A stretch of DNA of 64,000 bases from Synechococcus sp. A18-25c (GCF_014280035.1 NZ_CP047957.1:1240001-1304000), one strand, 5' to 3'; positions 45,870 to 54,448 are shown, counted from the stretch's first letter. Notes: generated from the sequence alone by a model not told the origin. Numbers and translations: made by a program.

Positions 45870-46054
45870 GCGGCACGGAATTTCTGCTTCTCCTCGATCA
45901 GCTCGGCTTCGAGTTGCTCGATCAATTGAGTGACCAACGCCTGAAATTCCGGCTGACAACCGCGGAATGCCGCTTTGTGCCGGATTGGTTCGTTGCGCAT
46001 GCGCAGATCGGTCAGCATGAGCTGGAGGGCATCGATTCTGGCGTTGGTGTTCAA
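45857..46054 (-). CDS. Small coiled-coil hypothetical protein
   Basis: This 65-residue soluble protein is almost entirely helical, with a likely coiled coil (FQALVTQLIEQLEAELIEEK). There is one Cys. Its 3' end overlaps the preceding gene by 13 bases in convergent orientation. The family is unknown. Confidence 0.6.
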   Translation of the reverse strand: MNTNARIDALQLMLTDLRMRNEPIRHKAAFRGCQPEFQALVTQLIEQLEAELIEEKQKFRAAQRG

Positions 46055-46213
46055 GGCGTCACCCCGCAGGCGAGGCGAGGTTATGACATCGGCTTCCGTC
46101 CCGATGGCACCTCACCCAGATTTCTCGAGCGGTTCTGGTTTGCCCACTCCCCTTGAAGCATTGCCGAGGTCACTCACACAGGGATGATTCGCACGTTCAC
46201 ACTCTCAGGATGA

Positions 46214-47023
46214 TCAGGCGGGAAGCACCTGGCGGTAGCCATGGCTTTCCAAAACCGTAAGGGGAGTGTCAAACAAACTCGACAGGTGATCCGCCGTCAA
46301 TGTGTCTCGAGGAGAGCCATCAAGGCTCACTTCGCCTTCCGTTAGCCCCACGACCCGTTGAATTTCTGGGATGACTGCATCCACCTGATGCGTCACCAAC
46401 ACCAAGGTGGTTCCGTTCCTGCAGAGATCGCGGAGCAGCGCCAACAGCTTGTGGCGTGCCCGCAGATCCAAGCCATTGATGGGTTCATCCAGAACGAGAA
46501 CGTCGGGATCATGCACGAGAGATCGCGCAATCAACAGGCGACGTTTCTGCCCATCGGACAGCTGACCAAAACCAATGTCGCTCAGCGTTTGAAGGTCGAG
46601 TCTTTCGAGCAGTGAATTCGTTCGCTGGCACTGTTCGTCACTTGGATGGCGGTCCTGGCCAAGCCCGATGGCTCCGAAAAAGGCCGACTGAAGCAGTTCT
46701 CTCCCCGTCATTGCTGCTGGAATGCGATGCTCCAGCTCTGTGTTCACAACACCCAGTCTTTGGCGCAAGTGCCAGAGATTCACGGTTTCGCTGCCAAACA
46801 GGCGTAGGTGCGAACCCGGCTGCACCACAGGATAAAGACTGCGATTGATCAACTTCACTAAAGAGCTTTTGCCAGCTCCGTTGCGGCCAAGAATGGCTGT
46901 TGATTCCCCTAGCCAGAGCCTCAGGCTGAGGTTGTGGACGACCCGGTGACCATCCATCCATGCTTCAACAGACTGAAGGTCCAGCCAGGGGGAATTTCTG
47001 TTGCTTGCATCATCAGGGTTCAT
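46214..47023 (-). CDS. Orphan ABC transporter ATP-binding protein
   Basis: This 269-residue ABC ATPase shows Walker A GRNGAGKSSLVKLINR, signature QLSDGQKRRLLIARSLV (LSDGQ variant of LSGGQ), Walker B DVLVLDEPINGLDL and the H-loop VLVTHQVDAV. The N-terminal LDLQSVEAWMDGHRVVHNLSLR is usual for this class. It resembles ModF/YlmA-type ATPases which have no dedicated permease. No membrane subunit lies near. Its role is unknown. Confidence 0.88.
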   Translation of the reverse strand: MNPDDASNRNSPWLDLQSVEAWMDGHRVVHNLSLRLWLGESTAILGRNGAGKSSLVKLINRSLYPVVQPGSHLRLFGSETVNLWHLRQRLGVVNTELEHRIPAAMTGRELLQSAFFGAIGLGQDRHPSDEQCQRTNSLLERLDLQTLSDIGFGQLSDGQKRRLLIARSLVHDPDVLVLDEPINGLDLRARHKLLALLRDLCRNGTTLVLVTHQVDAVIPEIQRVVGLTEGEVSLDGSPRDTLTADHLSSLFDTPLTVLESHGYRQVLPA

Positions 47024-47057
47024 TCGATGATTCTGGCTTTGGTTGGAAATCGAGTTG

Positions 47058-47288
47058 ATGTCGACCCGACGCTGCGTTCAATGCGGCTCAAGCTCTTTTC
47101 GTGCAGATCGTTCACTTGGTGGACGCCTGGTATGCAACCGGTGTGGAACACCCGCCGATCAGCGTCGCGCTTCAGGTCGAGCTGGGTCTCCGATTCGAGC
47201 GAGCCCCCGTGGACAGTCCAGCCCCCTGTTCTGGATCGTGCTGGGTCTGGTTGTGCTGGTGTTGGTTTTGATCTTTCAGGCTGCCTGA
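47058..47288 (+). CDS. Zinc-ribbon protein with C-terminal membrane anchor
   Basis: This 76-residue protein has a four-cysteine zinc ribbon at the N-terminus (RRCVQCGSSSFRADR and LVCNRCGTP), a short basic linker (RRASGRAGSPIRASPRG) and a C-terminal transmembrane helix (LFWIVLGLVVLVLVLIFQAA). It is likely a tail-anchored protein with a cytoplasmic zinc finger. An upstream in-frame ATG at 47043 is less likely. Function unknown. Confidence 0.7.
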   Translation: MSTRRCVQCGSSSFRADRSLGGRLVCNRCGTPADQRRASGRAGSPIRASPRGQSSPLFWIVLGLVVLVLVLIFQAA

Positions 47289-47700
47289 ACCAGTTCTTGC
47301 AGTGTCGTCGTGCGTCGACGAAGCAGCGGTGCCAAGGGGCATCGGTGGGTTGTCGGTTGCTCCAGATCCAATCGCCTCGGATCCCATCAATGTCTGGCAT
47401 TTGAAAATGGAGATTGCATGACGATGTCAATCTGCATCTGGCATGGATGGGTTCCTGTGTTGATCATGCTGCGATGGATCAGAGGATAAGGATCATTGAC
47501 TTGCGTTGAAAGGAGTCACAATCAAATGATGATGGATGAACAAAACTCACGCGTTCACGTTTTAATTGCAAAGCATTCAATTGCCTCTTGAATGTTTTAA
47601 ATTTGGTGGTGATTGCAAATGGGTCAAACTGAATGAGTCTTGATCGATCGATTTGATATCCCGTTATTCATCTTGGAAGTGTATTTGATTCACTTGTTTG
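47289..47700. other. 411-base gap without a sure gene
   Basis: The gap is more A/T-rich toward the right. I see no tRNA or hairpin terminator. One very short frame (47526-47591, 21 residues, MMMDEQNSRVHVLIAKHSIA then S) has a good AAAGGAG ribosome-binding site ten bases upstream; I list it only as a possibility. The convergent-looking antisense frames on either strand are not supported. Confidence 0.4.
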
Positions 47701-48162
47701 TCACATTAAAGGAGTTTTGTTGTGCTCGAATAAGATCGTTTCGACCAACTTCAGGTTAGGTTTGTTTGCAGCGATTTTGTCTCGCATGGCCTTTGGTAAT
47801 CGAGCTTCCAAGTGTCTCTGCTTGATCAACTCTTTTTTAAATCGATCTCGAAAGGCAGGAAAGGCATCGAGATAGCTGAGCGCTTCACCACGCTTCCAAG
47901 CCGCCATTTCCAGCGCTTGTTTGAAGTGCATATACGACCCAGTCCAGTCCACCAAGTCATTCATGCTTGTGATGCCAAGATCATTCTTGGAGAGTGACAT
48001 GGCCCTCTTCGAATTCGGGTAATTGGGCGATTCAGAGAGACTAGGCTTCTTATCGTCGTCAATCAAGATCTCACTCTGAAGTTTCCTTTGTGAGCGCCTT
48101 GCCCGGTCATCCTCCTGCAGCTTTTGAGCCGCTGTTCGTTGCATGGTGATCTCATTGAGCAA
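47701..48162 (-). CDS. Hypothetical protein, 153 residues
   Basis: I do not recognise this protein. It is soluble, basic and rich in Lys and charged residues (QRTAAQKLQEDDRARRSQRK, RFKKELIKQRHLEARLPKAM). The middle LVDWTGSYMHFKQALEMAAWKRGEALSYLDAFPAF looks like a folded helical domain. The DNA is more A/T-rich than the core genes. An ATG six codons inside (48144) is an alternative start. Yfr1 lies just beyond its 5' end on the other strand. Confidence 0.6.
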   Translation of the reverse strand: MLNEITMQRTAAQKLQEDDRARRSQRKLQSEILIDDDKKPSLSESPNYPNSKRAMSLSKNDLGITSMNDLVDWTGSYMHFKQALEMAAWKRGEALSYLDAFPAFRDRFKKELIKQRHLEARLPKAMRDKIAANKPNLKLVETILFEHNKTPLM

Positions 48163-48239
48163 GAAGCGTCACAGTGCCAGTTATCTGTGACCAGATCTTT
48201 AAAGAGCCTACAAAAAGCCCCTTCTTGTCTTAGACCGAT

Positions 48240-48306
48240 GGTGGTTGGTGAAACACCAACTCCTCACACCACTCAAAGCCTTCGTCTTCGACGGGGCTTT
48301 TTTTTT
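48240..48306 (+). ncRNA. yfr1: Yfr1-type small regulatory RNA
   Basis: The element has the three hallmarks of cyanobacterial Yfr1. A 5' hairpin (GTTGGTG/CACCAAC, loop AAA, 48244-48260) is followed by the invariant unpaired motif ACTCCTCACAC (48259-48269). Then comes a terminator hairpin (AAAGCC...GGCTTT with an inner CGTC/GACG stem, 48275-48300) ending in a run of nine T. Yfr1 is known in cyanobacteria to act by antisense pairing through this motif, for example on porin mRNAs. The exact 5' end is not visible; transcription likely begins near 48238. Open frames across it on both strands are non-coding. Confidence 0.9.
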
Positions 48307-48642
48307 GCTGTGTCTCGTGGAATGGCCTGTTGCAAGGCCAACCTTGTTGAGCCCAACGGATAGCAATCTGCCTATCCGTTGCCACTTCCTCTCCAGGCGA
48401 GTGAATGGTGTTGTTCGTCACCATCAGTTCTGGATCATCTCAACAAGGTTTTCGAGTCTCCTTTCTGGGCGAGGGGAGATGCGTCGACTCAGGTCGGGAT
48501 GGTGACACCGGCTTTTTTCTGATTTCACAGCACTTCCAGGTTCATGTGCCACAGGCCATGAAGCAATCCCGAGCACTTTCTATTGTTCATTGGCATTCAT
48601 CATCCATGTCTTCCAACGTGAGTGACAACAAAGGCTGATGCT

Positions 48643-48834
48643 GTGTTCACGATTCAAGAGCTCACGCAACATGGTTGGGATTCGAAAACCCAACACACCA
48701 ATCAAGACCATGCGTACTGGCATGCCCGGGTGAAGTCAGAAGCTGATGGACGCACCTATCGCGTGATCAGCACTGAAGCTCACGTGGTGTGCTTGCTGAC
48801 TCCCCATGGATCTGAATGCTGGGAATTGGATTGA
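48643..48834 (+). CDS. Small hypothetical protein, 63 residues
   Basis: From a GTG at 48643 this encodes a soluble 63-residue protein (FTIQELTQHGWDSKTQHTNQ, DGRTYRVISTEAHVVCLLTP, CWELD). Another GTG seven codons upstream is possible. The sequence looks like a compact alpha/beta domain with two cysteines. No family is recognised. A hairpin lies 26 bases after the stop, but its T run serves the minus strand. Confidence 0.5.
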   Translation: MFTIQELTQHGWDSKTQHTNQDHAYWHARVKSEADGRTYRVISTEAHVVCLLTPHGSECWELD

Positions 48835-48850
48835 TCTCTCTTCTGTTCGC

Positions 48851-48878
48851 AAAAAAAAACCTCAACGTTTCGCTGAGG
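48851..48878 (-). terminator. Orphan minus-strand terminator
   Basis: On the minus strand CCTCA/TGAGG with a 9-base loop is followed by nine T, a strong intrinsic terminator. No minus-strand gene lies within several hundred bases to the right. It may end a small RNA; a second 7-bp hairpin (GGACCTC/GAGGTCC, 48901-48919) stands just upstream in that direction. On the plus strand the preceding gene may use the same hairpin weakly. Confidence 0.6.
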
Positions 48879-49205
48879 ACAGGTTTGTTTGGATGACCTT
48901 GGACCTCAGTGAGAGGTCCTGTGGTGCTCGTTTTTGTCTTGGTTGCCGGGATAGATCGGTCGTGCAAGCAACGTTGCTGGTTTGGCGCTCTGTGGCTTCT
49001 TGGTTTGGCCTTGGGTCCTGACGATGGATGGCATGGCTCAAAAAGCGTATGTTCCCTTTTAGATCTGGTTGGCTGCTCGTTGTCGCTACAAATCACACAG
49101 AACTAGAAAGACCGTCTCCCGTGATCGAAAGACGGCCTAGCTGTCTTGCTGGATGCTCAGACCCTGCAGTCACAAGGCTGATTGGGGAGTTCGAAGCGTC
49201 TGGCT

Positions 49206-49325
49206 ATGGGGCTCGTCAAGCCAGTCAGGCAGCTCCTAACCCCTGCTCAGTTGGACCATCGTCTCGCATTGGACGCCCCTGAATCAGAAGATGCGCTTAG
49301 TCTGCGCAACTTCGAAAGGGTCTGA
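49206..49325 (+). CDS. Candidate 39-residue protein
   Basis: An ATG frame reads MGLVKPVRQLLTPAQLDHRL then ALDAPESEDALSLRNFERV. The codon third positions are G/C-rich like the real genes and the peptide looks like a helix with balanced charge. An intrinsic plus-strand terminator stands 65 bases downstream, which supports transcription of this strand. I do not know the family, and it may instead mark a non-coding RNA. Confidence 0.38.
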   Translation: MGLVKPVRQLLTPAQLDHRLALDAPESEDALSLRNFERV

Positions 49326-49389
49326 CATCAGTCAAATCACGCATTGCCAACATTGCGCTCACTGACGAGATTAAGGGTGATTTGTCAAC

Positions 49390-49449
49390 AGGCGTCTGCT
49401 CAACCAGCAAGCTGTTCTCCAAGTCCAACGGCTGAGAGGACGCCTTTTT
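49390..49449 (+). terminator. Plus-strand intrinsic terminator
   Basis: AGGCGTC (49390-49396) pairs with GACGCCT (49439-49445), extended by CTCA/TGAG after a small internal loop, and a T run of five follows. An inner CAGC-AA-GCTG hairpin lies in the apical part. It ends some plus-strand transcript, either the 39-residue frame or a small RNA. Confidence 0.6.
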
Positions 49450-49490
49450 GTCCCGGTCGGCGTTTAGACGGTGATCCGGTTGGTGATCGG

Positions 49491-49682
49491 TCAGCCAAAC
49501 AGTTGGCTCAGATCAAATTCCTCCTGGCTGACAGGAGCAATCTCCAGTTCGTAAGCCAACAGATCCTTCGACAGCAATGTCAGGGCGATGCCCATTAGAG
49601 CGAGTGCAACTCCAGAATCTTTGTCTGCAGTGGTGGATACAGTCCTGGATAATTCAAGATGTTTTTGCCAGGAAAAATGCAT
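49491..49682 (-). CDS. Small hypothetical protein with hydrophobic segment
   Basis: This 63-residue frame (ATG at 49682) has a hydrophobic helix (SGVALALMGIALTLLSKDLLAY) and a conserved-looking acidic tail (ELEIAPVSQEEFDLSQLFG). A TTG six codons upstream and an ATG inside the helix are alternative starts. The tail looks like genuine protein sequence; the N-terminus is less sure. Function unknown. Confidence 0.45.
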   Translation of the reverse strand: MHFSWQKHLELSRTVSTTADKDSGVALALMGIALTLLSKDLLAYELEIAPVSQEEFDLSQLFG

Positions 49683-49876
49683 CGACTTGAGTTGCTGCAA
49701 GCCTTTTCTAGGTCATTCAGCAAAGCAAATCCAAGTCATTAGCAAAGTCAGGCAATGTTTTGTAATCAGCAAATTGTATTGGCCTGAGCATCTTTTCCTT
49801 GAATCGGTTGTAACGACTACGTTTTTGGTTTGCCCAAACAAAATATCTGGGGTACTTTGCATTTGCCAAGCTGAGA

Positions 49877-50062
49877 ATGCTGATGGAACCGATTGCTCTG
49901 ACTCTTGGTCAAAAGTTCGAAGTGGAAAAGTTTTCGAGGGAAATCGATAGTTTCGAAGATCTCCAGCAGCTGCGTGACCTCGCGAAGGATCTCTTGGTGG
50001 CTTGGAAGCAGCAGCAAGCTTCAACGGCTTGGGTCATTCGTCAGAAAGAGGGTTTGTCTTGA
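49877..50062 (+). CDS. Small helical hypothetical protein, 61 residues
   Basis: The protein has a strongly charged helix (FEVEKFSREIDSFEDLQQLR, DLAKDLLVAWKQQQASTAWV) without a membrane segment. This type of sequence recurs in small proteins of marine picocyanobacteria, from memory and without named function. An ATG two codons inside is an equal start. A GAGCCCG/CGGGCTC hairpin (50071-50092) lies just downstream, but it has no long T run. Confidence 0.65.
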   Translation: MLMEPIALTLGQKFEVEKFSREIDSFEDLQQLRDLAKDLLVAWKQQQASTAWVIRQKEGLS

Positions 50063-50890
50063 CAGCTAGGGAGCCCGATTTCTGACGGGCTCTTGACGAT
50101 TGCCGTTGATATGTTTGATGCCCTATCTCAATTTGGGATCACGTCGTATAAGCAACGTCCTCATTGCTGACGATGACATTGCTTCATTTCTTATTTTCTG
50201 ATCTCTAAGTTTTTTATTGCCGTCAGCTAGCTTGTCCAATATTCCCTGGCAGTCATGATGAGTCTTGGAGAGTCTGTGATGTCACTTTTGAGTCTTCTAG
50301 CAGCCATGATCTGAATTGTAGATTACTTATTAAGACATTAACGATTGTGTTTTCTTTCATTGCTAGTTGAACAATATTTTAGAGAATGAATGCAGGGAGT
50401 CAATTTGATTCGTAGGATCTGTCTCTGCGTCAATCCCATGAAATCGGTTCACATCGTCTCGTCGAACAACTCACGAGGACATGGGTTTAGGTAGCATACC
50501 GATGATTCAACAATTGACATTTGTTCTTCATAGGCCAAGGTGTTGAACGAACAGAAGAAGGGCTCTGGGGTGGGATCTTCGCCAAGAGGAGCTTTTGCTC
50601 ATGGTGAATTGTCCAAGTGCGAAATTAATCTCAATCTTCATTGATCCATGGGTTACTCTTTGCTTTGTTCACTCGTTGAATTATTTTTCTAACATATCTG
50701 GTCAATTTTAGTTTTATCAAATCATAGGTTTCAACGTTTTTAGTTGTGTCGGTTTGTTGGTCTCCCATTTCTTAAAGATAACTTCATCGTCGTTGTGTTG
50801 TCTTGATTGCAGGTTTTGCTCTCCCTGATCGGGTTTAGAGCTCAGTCCCCTCTCTCTGATTCAAAACATCAAATCCAAGCACTAGAAAAA
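50063..50890. other. A/T-rich 830-base gap without a sure gene
   Basis: The first 30 bases hold the hairpin GAGCCCG/CGGGCTC noted with the preceding gene. The rest is clearly A/T-rich, with many stops in all frames. Short frames near 50253 and 50540 lack convincing composition. I see no tRNA, repeat array or integrase site. It could hold promoters, small RNAs or gene remnants. Confidence 0.5.
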
Positions 50891-50914
50891 AAGCCCCAGC
50901 TTGAGCTGGGGCTT
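50891..50914 (-). terminator. Terminator of the DUF3303 gene
   Basis: A perfect 10-bp stem AAGCCCCAGC/GCTGGGGCTT with a 4-base loop is followed on the minus strand by a T run (seven, counting the stem end). It lies 30 bases past the stop of the DUF3303 gene. Confidence 0.92.
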
Positions 50915-50944
50915 CAACAAGATTGTTTAGGAGTGAGTAGGTGT

Positions 50945-51259
50945 TCAGGCACTCATCATTTCGAACAACTCCTTGTGGCATGCACACACTTCCTCATCGG
51001 TGAAAGCAGGCTGCATCTCAAATTCCACGCCAAACATCGCGCGCCAAGGAGCAAAGTGCTTGAACAGCACCATGCTGCTTTCTGCTTTGCAGATCACAAC
51101 GCCACTGCCGGTTTGAGGGCAGTGTGTGCGGCTGATCAACTCGAAGCCATCAATGCGGTCACCCTCGGCGCCGCTCGCCATGTACTCAATCAACTTGGTG
51201 TAGGCAGCCTTTTGGCCTTCGATCTCTGGGAACTGCCAAGTGACGTTGTAGAGCTGCAT
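50945..51259 (-). CDS. DUF3303-family protein
   Basis: This 104-residue soluble protein matches DUF3303, a ferredoxin-like dimeric barrel: MQLYNVTWQFPEIEGQ, RIDGFELISRTHCPQTGSGVVICKAES and LFKHFAPWRAMFGVEFEMQPAFTDEE. No catalytic role is established. It is monocistronic, with its own strong terminator and about 250 bases upstream. Confidence 0.85.
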   Translation of the reverse strand: MQLYNVTWQFPEIEGQKAAYTKLIEYMASGAEGDRIDGFELISRTHCPQTGSGVVICKAESSMVLFKHFAPWRAMFGVEFEMQPAFTDEEVCACHKELFEMMSA

Positions 51260-51508
51260 CTTGTTTCAAAAGGGATGTTGTCTTCTAGCACCAAAAAGGT
51301 TCTTGCTGTGCATTGCTGGACACTTCGGGCCGCTTCAGGAGCCCAGACCATCTGCTTCTGACAGGTGTGTGCCTTGAGCTTGGCAGGGATCAATCCAATC
51401 GTGATTGATCATAGTTATTGTTCGTTGTTCCCTTTCGGTCGCCTTACTGCCTTGAATTGTGGAACAGATTGTTGTGGTGTTTGATCCAATCATCATCCAC
51501 AAGTTTCT

Positions 51509-52048
51509 TTATTTCTGCTTTTTGGAAGGAGGAAGGAAGTCAGAGATTGCCAAGTCGTCCCTTTTAAGCAGCGCGAATATTGTTCCTACATTGCCGCGAC
51601 AAACGCGTAGGTTTGTCGTGAGAACCGTGATATCCAGCCACGCAGGAAAGGATTGATTCAGTTGTTTCATCAGTTCGAGCCGCTGTAATCCAGCAATCTT
51701 TGGACCTCGCCATCCACCGCGACAGAAACACACGCCCACACGATTCGGCAGCTCAAGGCTGAGTTGAGCTTCGACTGAGATGGCAGCCATTCCAGCCAGA
51801 GGTCCAGACAATCTGAGCAGATTCATACCCCGCTGCGTCGCTGGATCCAGCACTTGCAGATTTTCAAGCCACGGAGCTTGCTGCAACCAGGGTTGTGTGG
51901 CACTGCTCCAACGCAGTTCCCAAACGCCTTCTAACGAATCGGCGCTAGTCGCAAGATCAACAGTCGATTCTGCTTCCAATGCTGAGATCAGACCACTGAT
52001 TCTTGAATTTTTGGGTTGGTGCTTCAACAATCCAATGAGCTCATTCAT
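51509..52048 (-). CDS. PAP/fibrillin-family protein
   Basis: This 179-residue protein matches the plastid lipid-associated protein (PAP)/fibrillin family: LATSADSLEGVWELRWSSAT, PWLENLQVLDP and the C-terminal LDITVLTTNLRVCRGNVGTIFALLKR. Fibrillins bind lipids and quinones at thylakoids and plastoglobules in plants; in cyanobacteria they affect photoprotection. It is followed in the same direction downstream by no gene and preceded by the DUF427 gene with 10 bases between. Confidence 0.88.
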   Translation of the reverse strand: MNELIGLLKHQPKNSRISGLISALEAESTVDLATSADSLEGVWELRWSSATQPWLQQAPWLENLQVLDPATQRGMNLLRLSGPLAGMAAISVEAQLSLELPNRVGVCFCRGGWRGPKIAGLQRLELMKQLNQSFPAWLDITVLTTNLRVCRGNVGTIFALLKRDDLAISDFLPPSKKQK

Positions 52049-52058
52049 TGTTCACCGA

Positions 52059-52529
52059 TTAGATCAATTCAGGGTGATTGGGATCACCTTTAAAGGGGCC
52101 TTCCACGGCAGAACTGATCCAACCTCCATAAAATCCCCCTGCCTGGGCGGTGACTGGCTCTCCATTAAGCCAACAGCCATCCATCAAGCCTGGATATAGG
52201 GCGTACCAACCTGCAATGGCCATGAAAGTTGGAGTTGGTGTTGGATAACGCCAAACTGCGCGTTGGATGGTTTTGCCACCTGCTTGAACGTCAAAATATT
52301 CAGCCACCCCTTTCCATTCACAGAAGCTGCGCCCAACAGCCGCTGTCAGCAGGGATGTGTTGACGCCATCGGGCGGCAGGTAATAAGTGGGAGGGTGGAA
52401 AGTCTCCAGAACGCGTTGCGTTCCTTGACCTTCAAACAACACCTCGCCTCCCACTTGAACGAGCACATGGTCACCACTAGTCTCCAAGCGTGGGGGCCGT
52501 GGATAGTCGGCAACGCGTTCCGGCGTCAT
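52059..52529 (-). CDS. DUF427-domain protein
   Basis: This 156-residue protein matches DUF427: HVLVQVGGEVLFEGQGTQRVLETFHPPTYYLPPDG, then FCEWKGVAEYFDVQAGG (the conserved C-x-W-K-G-x-A-x-Y). The C-terminal extension with WYALYPGLMDGCWLNGE is typical of the longer cyanobacterial form. The catalytic role is unknown. It probably forms a transcript with the PAP/fibrillin gene. Confidence 0.9.
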   Translation of the reverse strand: MTPERVADYPRPPRLETSGDHVLVQVGGEVLFEGQGTQRVLETFHPPTYYLPPDGVNTSLLTAAVGRSFCEWKGVAEYFDVQAGGKTIQRAVWRYPTPTPTFMAIAGWYALYPGLMDGCWLNGEPVTAQAGGFYGGWISSAVEGPFKGDPNHPELI

Positions 52530-52582
52530 CTGTTCGCCTGCTTCTGCATGGATGATGGCGCTGTTTCGTCAACATCGGAGAG

Positions 52583-53287
52583 ATGACGACCGTTGACCCC
52601 CGGCAGCCTGTCTTGATCCTTGGAGGTTTTTTGATTACGGCAGAGGCCTATGCACCGATGGCTGCCTGGCTTAAGCAACTAGGTGTTTTTGATGCGCATG
52701 TGGTTCCTGTCACACGACTGGAATGGCTGCTGACCACTTGGGGGTTTGGCTGGCGTCGGGTGCTTGATCGTGTCGATGCCCTCGTGCAACAGCTCCAAGC
52801 TTCATCGCTGACTGGTCGCGTGACCTTGATTGGACACAGCTCAGGTGGGGTGATGTTGCGCCTCTATCTCAGCGATGAACCCGTTCTTGGTCGTGGCTAT
52901 CACGGTGCGACTCGCTGTGACCGACTGATCACGTTGGGCAGTCCGCATCAGGCAGTTCGTGCCACACCCTTGCGCATGTTGGTGGATCGACGCTTTCCGG
53001 GCTGCTACGAGCCGGGGGTGGACTACGTCGCCATTGCGGGCGAGCTCGATCTGAATGGAGACAACGCGTCGTCATTCAGCCGACGCACGGCGTCTGGCAG
53101 TTACAAAAGCATTGCCGGTGACGCAGAACTCAGTGGTGATGGACTGGTACCAGTGGAGTCAGCCCTGTTGAAGGGTGCTCGACATCTGGTTCAGCCGGAC
53201 ACCGCCCATGGTGGTTTCTTCGGCAAGCTTTGGTACGGGTCTTTGCAGCGGCTCGAGTCCTGGTGGACCTTTGTGACCAACGATTAG
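52583..53287 (+). CDS. Alpha/beta-hydrolase (lipase-like)
   Basis: This 234-residue protein has VLILGGFLITAEAYAPMAAWL, the nucleophile elbow LIGHSSGGVMLRLYLSD (Ser in GHSSG), TLGSPHQAVRATP, GDGLVPVESALLKGA (acid) and DTAHGGFFG (His). It belongs to the lipase/PGAP1-like alpha/beta hydrolases with unknown substrate. There is no signal peptide. It diverges from the DUF427 gene over 53 bases. Confidence 0.88.
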   Translation: MTTVDPRQPVLILGGFLITAEAYAPMAAWLKQLGVFDAHVVPVTRLEWLLTTWGFGWRRVLDRVDALVQQLQASSLTGRVTLIGHSSGGVMLRLYLSDEPVLGRGYHGATRCDRLITLGSPHQAVRATPLRMLVDRRFPGCYEPGVDYVAIAGELDLNGDNASSFSRRTASGSYKSIAGDAELSGDGLVPVESALLKGARHLVQPDTAHGGFFGKLWYGSLQRLESWWTFVTND

Positions 53288-53537
53288 GCCTGAGTCGCAT
53301 CTGTGGATGTGATTCATGACCACAGGCTTGCTTGATCTTGGTCCATAAAAATGCCAGTTAATCCTGATCTATGGAATCACGAGCGCTTCAGCACAATGGT
53401 TGGCTTGGATGAATCATGGCGACGCCTGAACTGGAAATCTTCCTGTGTCAATTGGATTGTTCCTTGTTTCATTGCTCAGTGCACTCGGCACCGGCCCTTG
53501 AATCTGTTTAAGATAATCATTCGGCAAACATGGTCTG

Positions 53538-53759
53538 ATGCCTCTTTCACTTCGACAGGGCGTTGTTGCTTTTCTTTGTTTGACAGTTGTGTTTCATATT
53601 GCCGATAATTCACTGCAATATCAACGCTGCTTGTTACAGGCTTCCAATCAGCAATTTCCTGATTTCAAACTGGTTATGGCATCTCCACAATGCAACGGAT
53701 TGGCCAATGGAGGGTTGTTTCGTTTGTTTCCGAAGCCCCTGGGGATGCAACTGCGTTGA
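53538..53759 (+). CDS. Small secreted or membrane hypothetical protein
   Basis: This 73-residue frame has a basic start and hydrophobic stretch (LRQGVVAFLCLTVVFHIAD) fitting a signal peptide or anchor. A mature part with cysteines at QRCLLQASNQQF and SPQCNGLANGG follows. I do not recognise it, and the coding nature is not certain. It converges with the DUF1543 gene over 26 bases. Confidence 0.42.
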   Translation: MPLSLRQGVVAFLCLTVVFHIADNSLQYQRCLLQASNQQFPDFKLVMASPQCNGLANGGLFRLFPKPLGMQLR

Positions 53760-53785
53760 AGCTTCGGATGTGTGATTGATAACGC

Positions 53786-54352
53786 TTAAATCAAGCGGTA
53801 GCCAAACCAGTCGGGTTTGAGATCTTTGATGTTGCTGGATGGATCCGGTATCAGATGAATACGCCAACCCTCGACATCTCCAATCGGTAGGCAGTCATCG
53901 ACGACGTTCAATGTGTCGATGCCATAGAGATCGTCTTTGTGCACCTGAGCAGCGTCATTCAGCCAACGTCGACGTGCCCTTGCTTTGGCAGCTGGTTTGC
54001 TTGGTGCAACGATCAGGCCAAATTGATGCAACTCCTGGAGTGAGCCACTGTCGTACCCACCGAGATTGACAAACCAGAGCTGGTCTGAGCCTTTGCTGAG
54101 CTTCGCATCCATCTCTGCCGGCCATTCGTGTTGGCTCTGGATGAGCTCAACCTTGTATCCATCCACATGTTCAACAGCGACATAACTGTCGATGTGCAGG
54201 CCTCGTTTGAGGCCAAACCATTGATGCTTCAGCGCTGGAATCGTGGCCTCAATGTCAACCCCCACAACCCAGCGCACATCATGCAGCTCAATGTGGCTGG
54301 TTGCTGTACGTCCTCCGAGGACGACCAGAAACAGTTTCGGTGTGGGCGTCAT
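53786..54352 (-). CDS. DUF1543-domain protein
   Basis: This 188-residue protein matches DUF1543: KLFLVVLGGRTATSHIELHDVRWVVG at the start and HIDSYVAVEHVDGYKVEL, with a second copy-like half (LWFVNLGGYDSGSLQELHQFGLIVAP, HKDDLYGIDTLNVVDD). The fold is probably two repeats. Function unknown. It diverges from the damaged permease gene. Confidence 0.88.
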   Translation of the reverse strand: MTPTPKLFLVVLGGRTATSHIELHDVRWVVGVDIEATIPALKHQWFGLKRGLHIDSYVAVEHVDGYKVELIQSQHEWPAEMDAKLSKGSDQLWFVNLGGYDSGSLQELHQFGLIVAPSKPAAKARARRRWLNDAAQVHKDDLYGIDTLNVVDDCLPIGDVEGWRIHLIPDPSSNIKDLKPDWFGYRLI

Positions 54353-54448
54353 CGCGCGCTCTCAGAATTTCGATTCATGGCTTTGAGCAGATTTCCGCGT
54401 TGGTGACGGCATGACCTCAGCGATGCTTGCTGTGATTGTGCACACCCC

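Noticed and set aside
48230-48505. Open frames of 64 and 86 residues on both strands
   Set aside because: They cross the Yfr1 hairpins and terminator; the peptide similarity between genomes is explained by the RNA.
48655-48685. GATTCGAAAACCC resembling a tRNA T-arm
   Set aside because: It lies inside a coding frame, and no acceptor or anticodon stem can be built around it.
48767-49096. 109-residue minus-strand frame upstream of the orphan terminator
   Set aside because: Its sequence is not protein-like and it overlaps a plus-strand gene; a small RNA is more likely.
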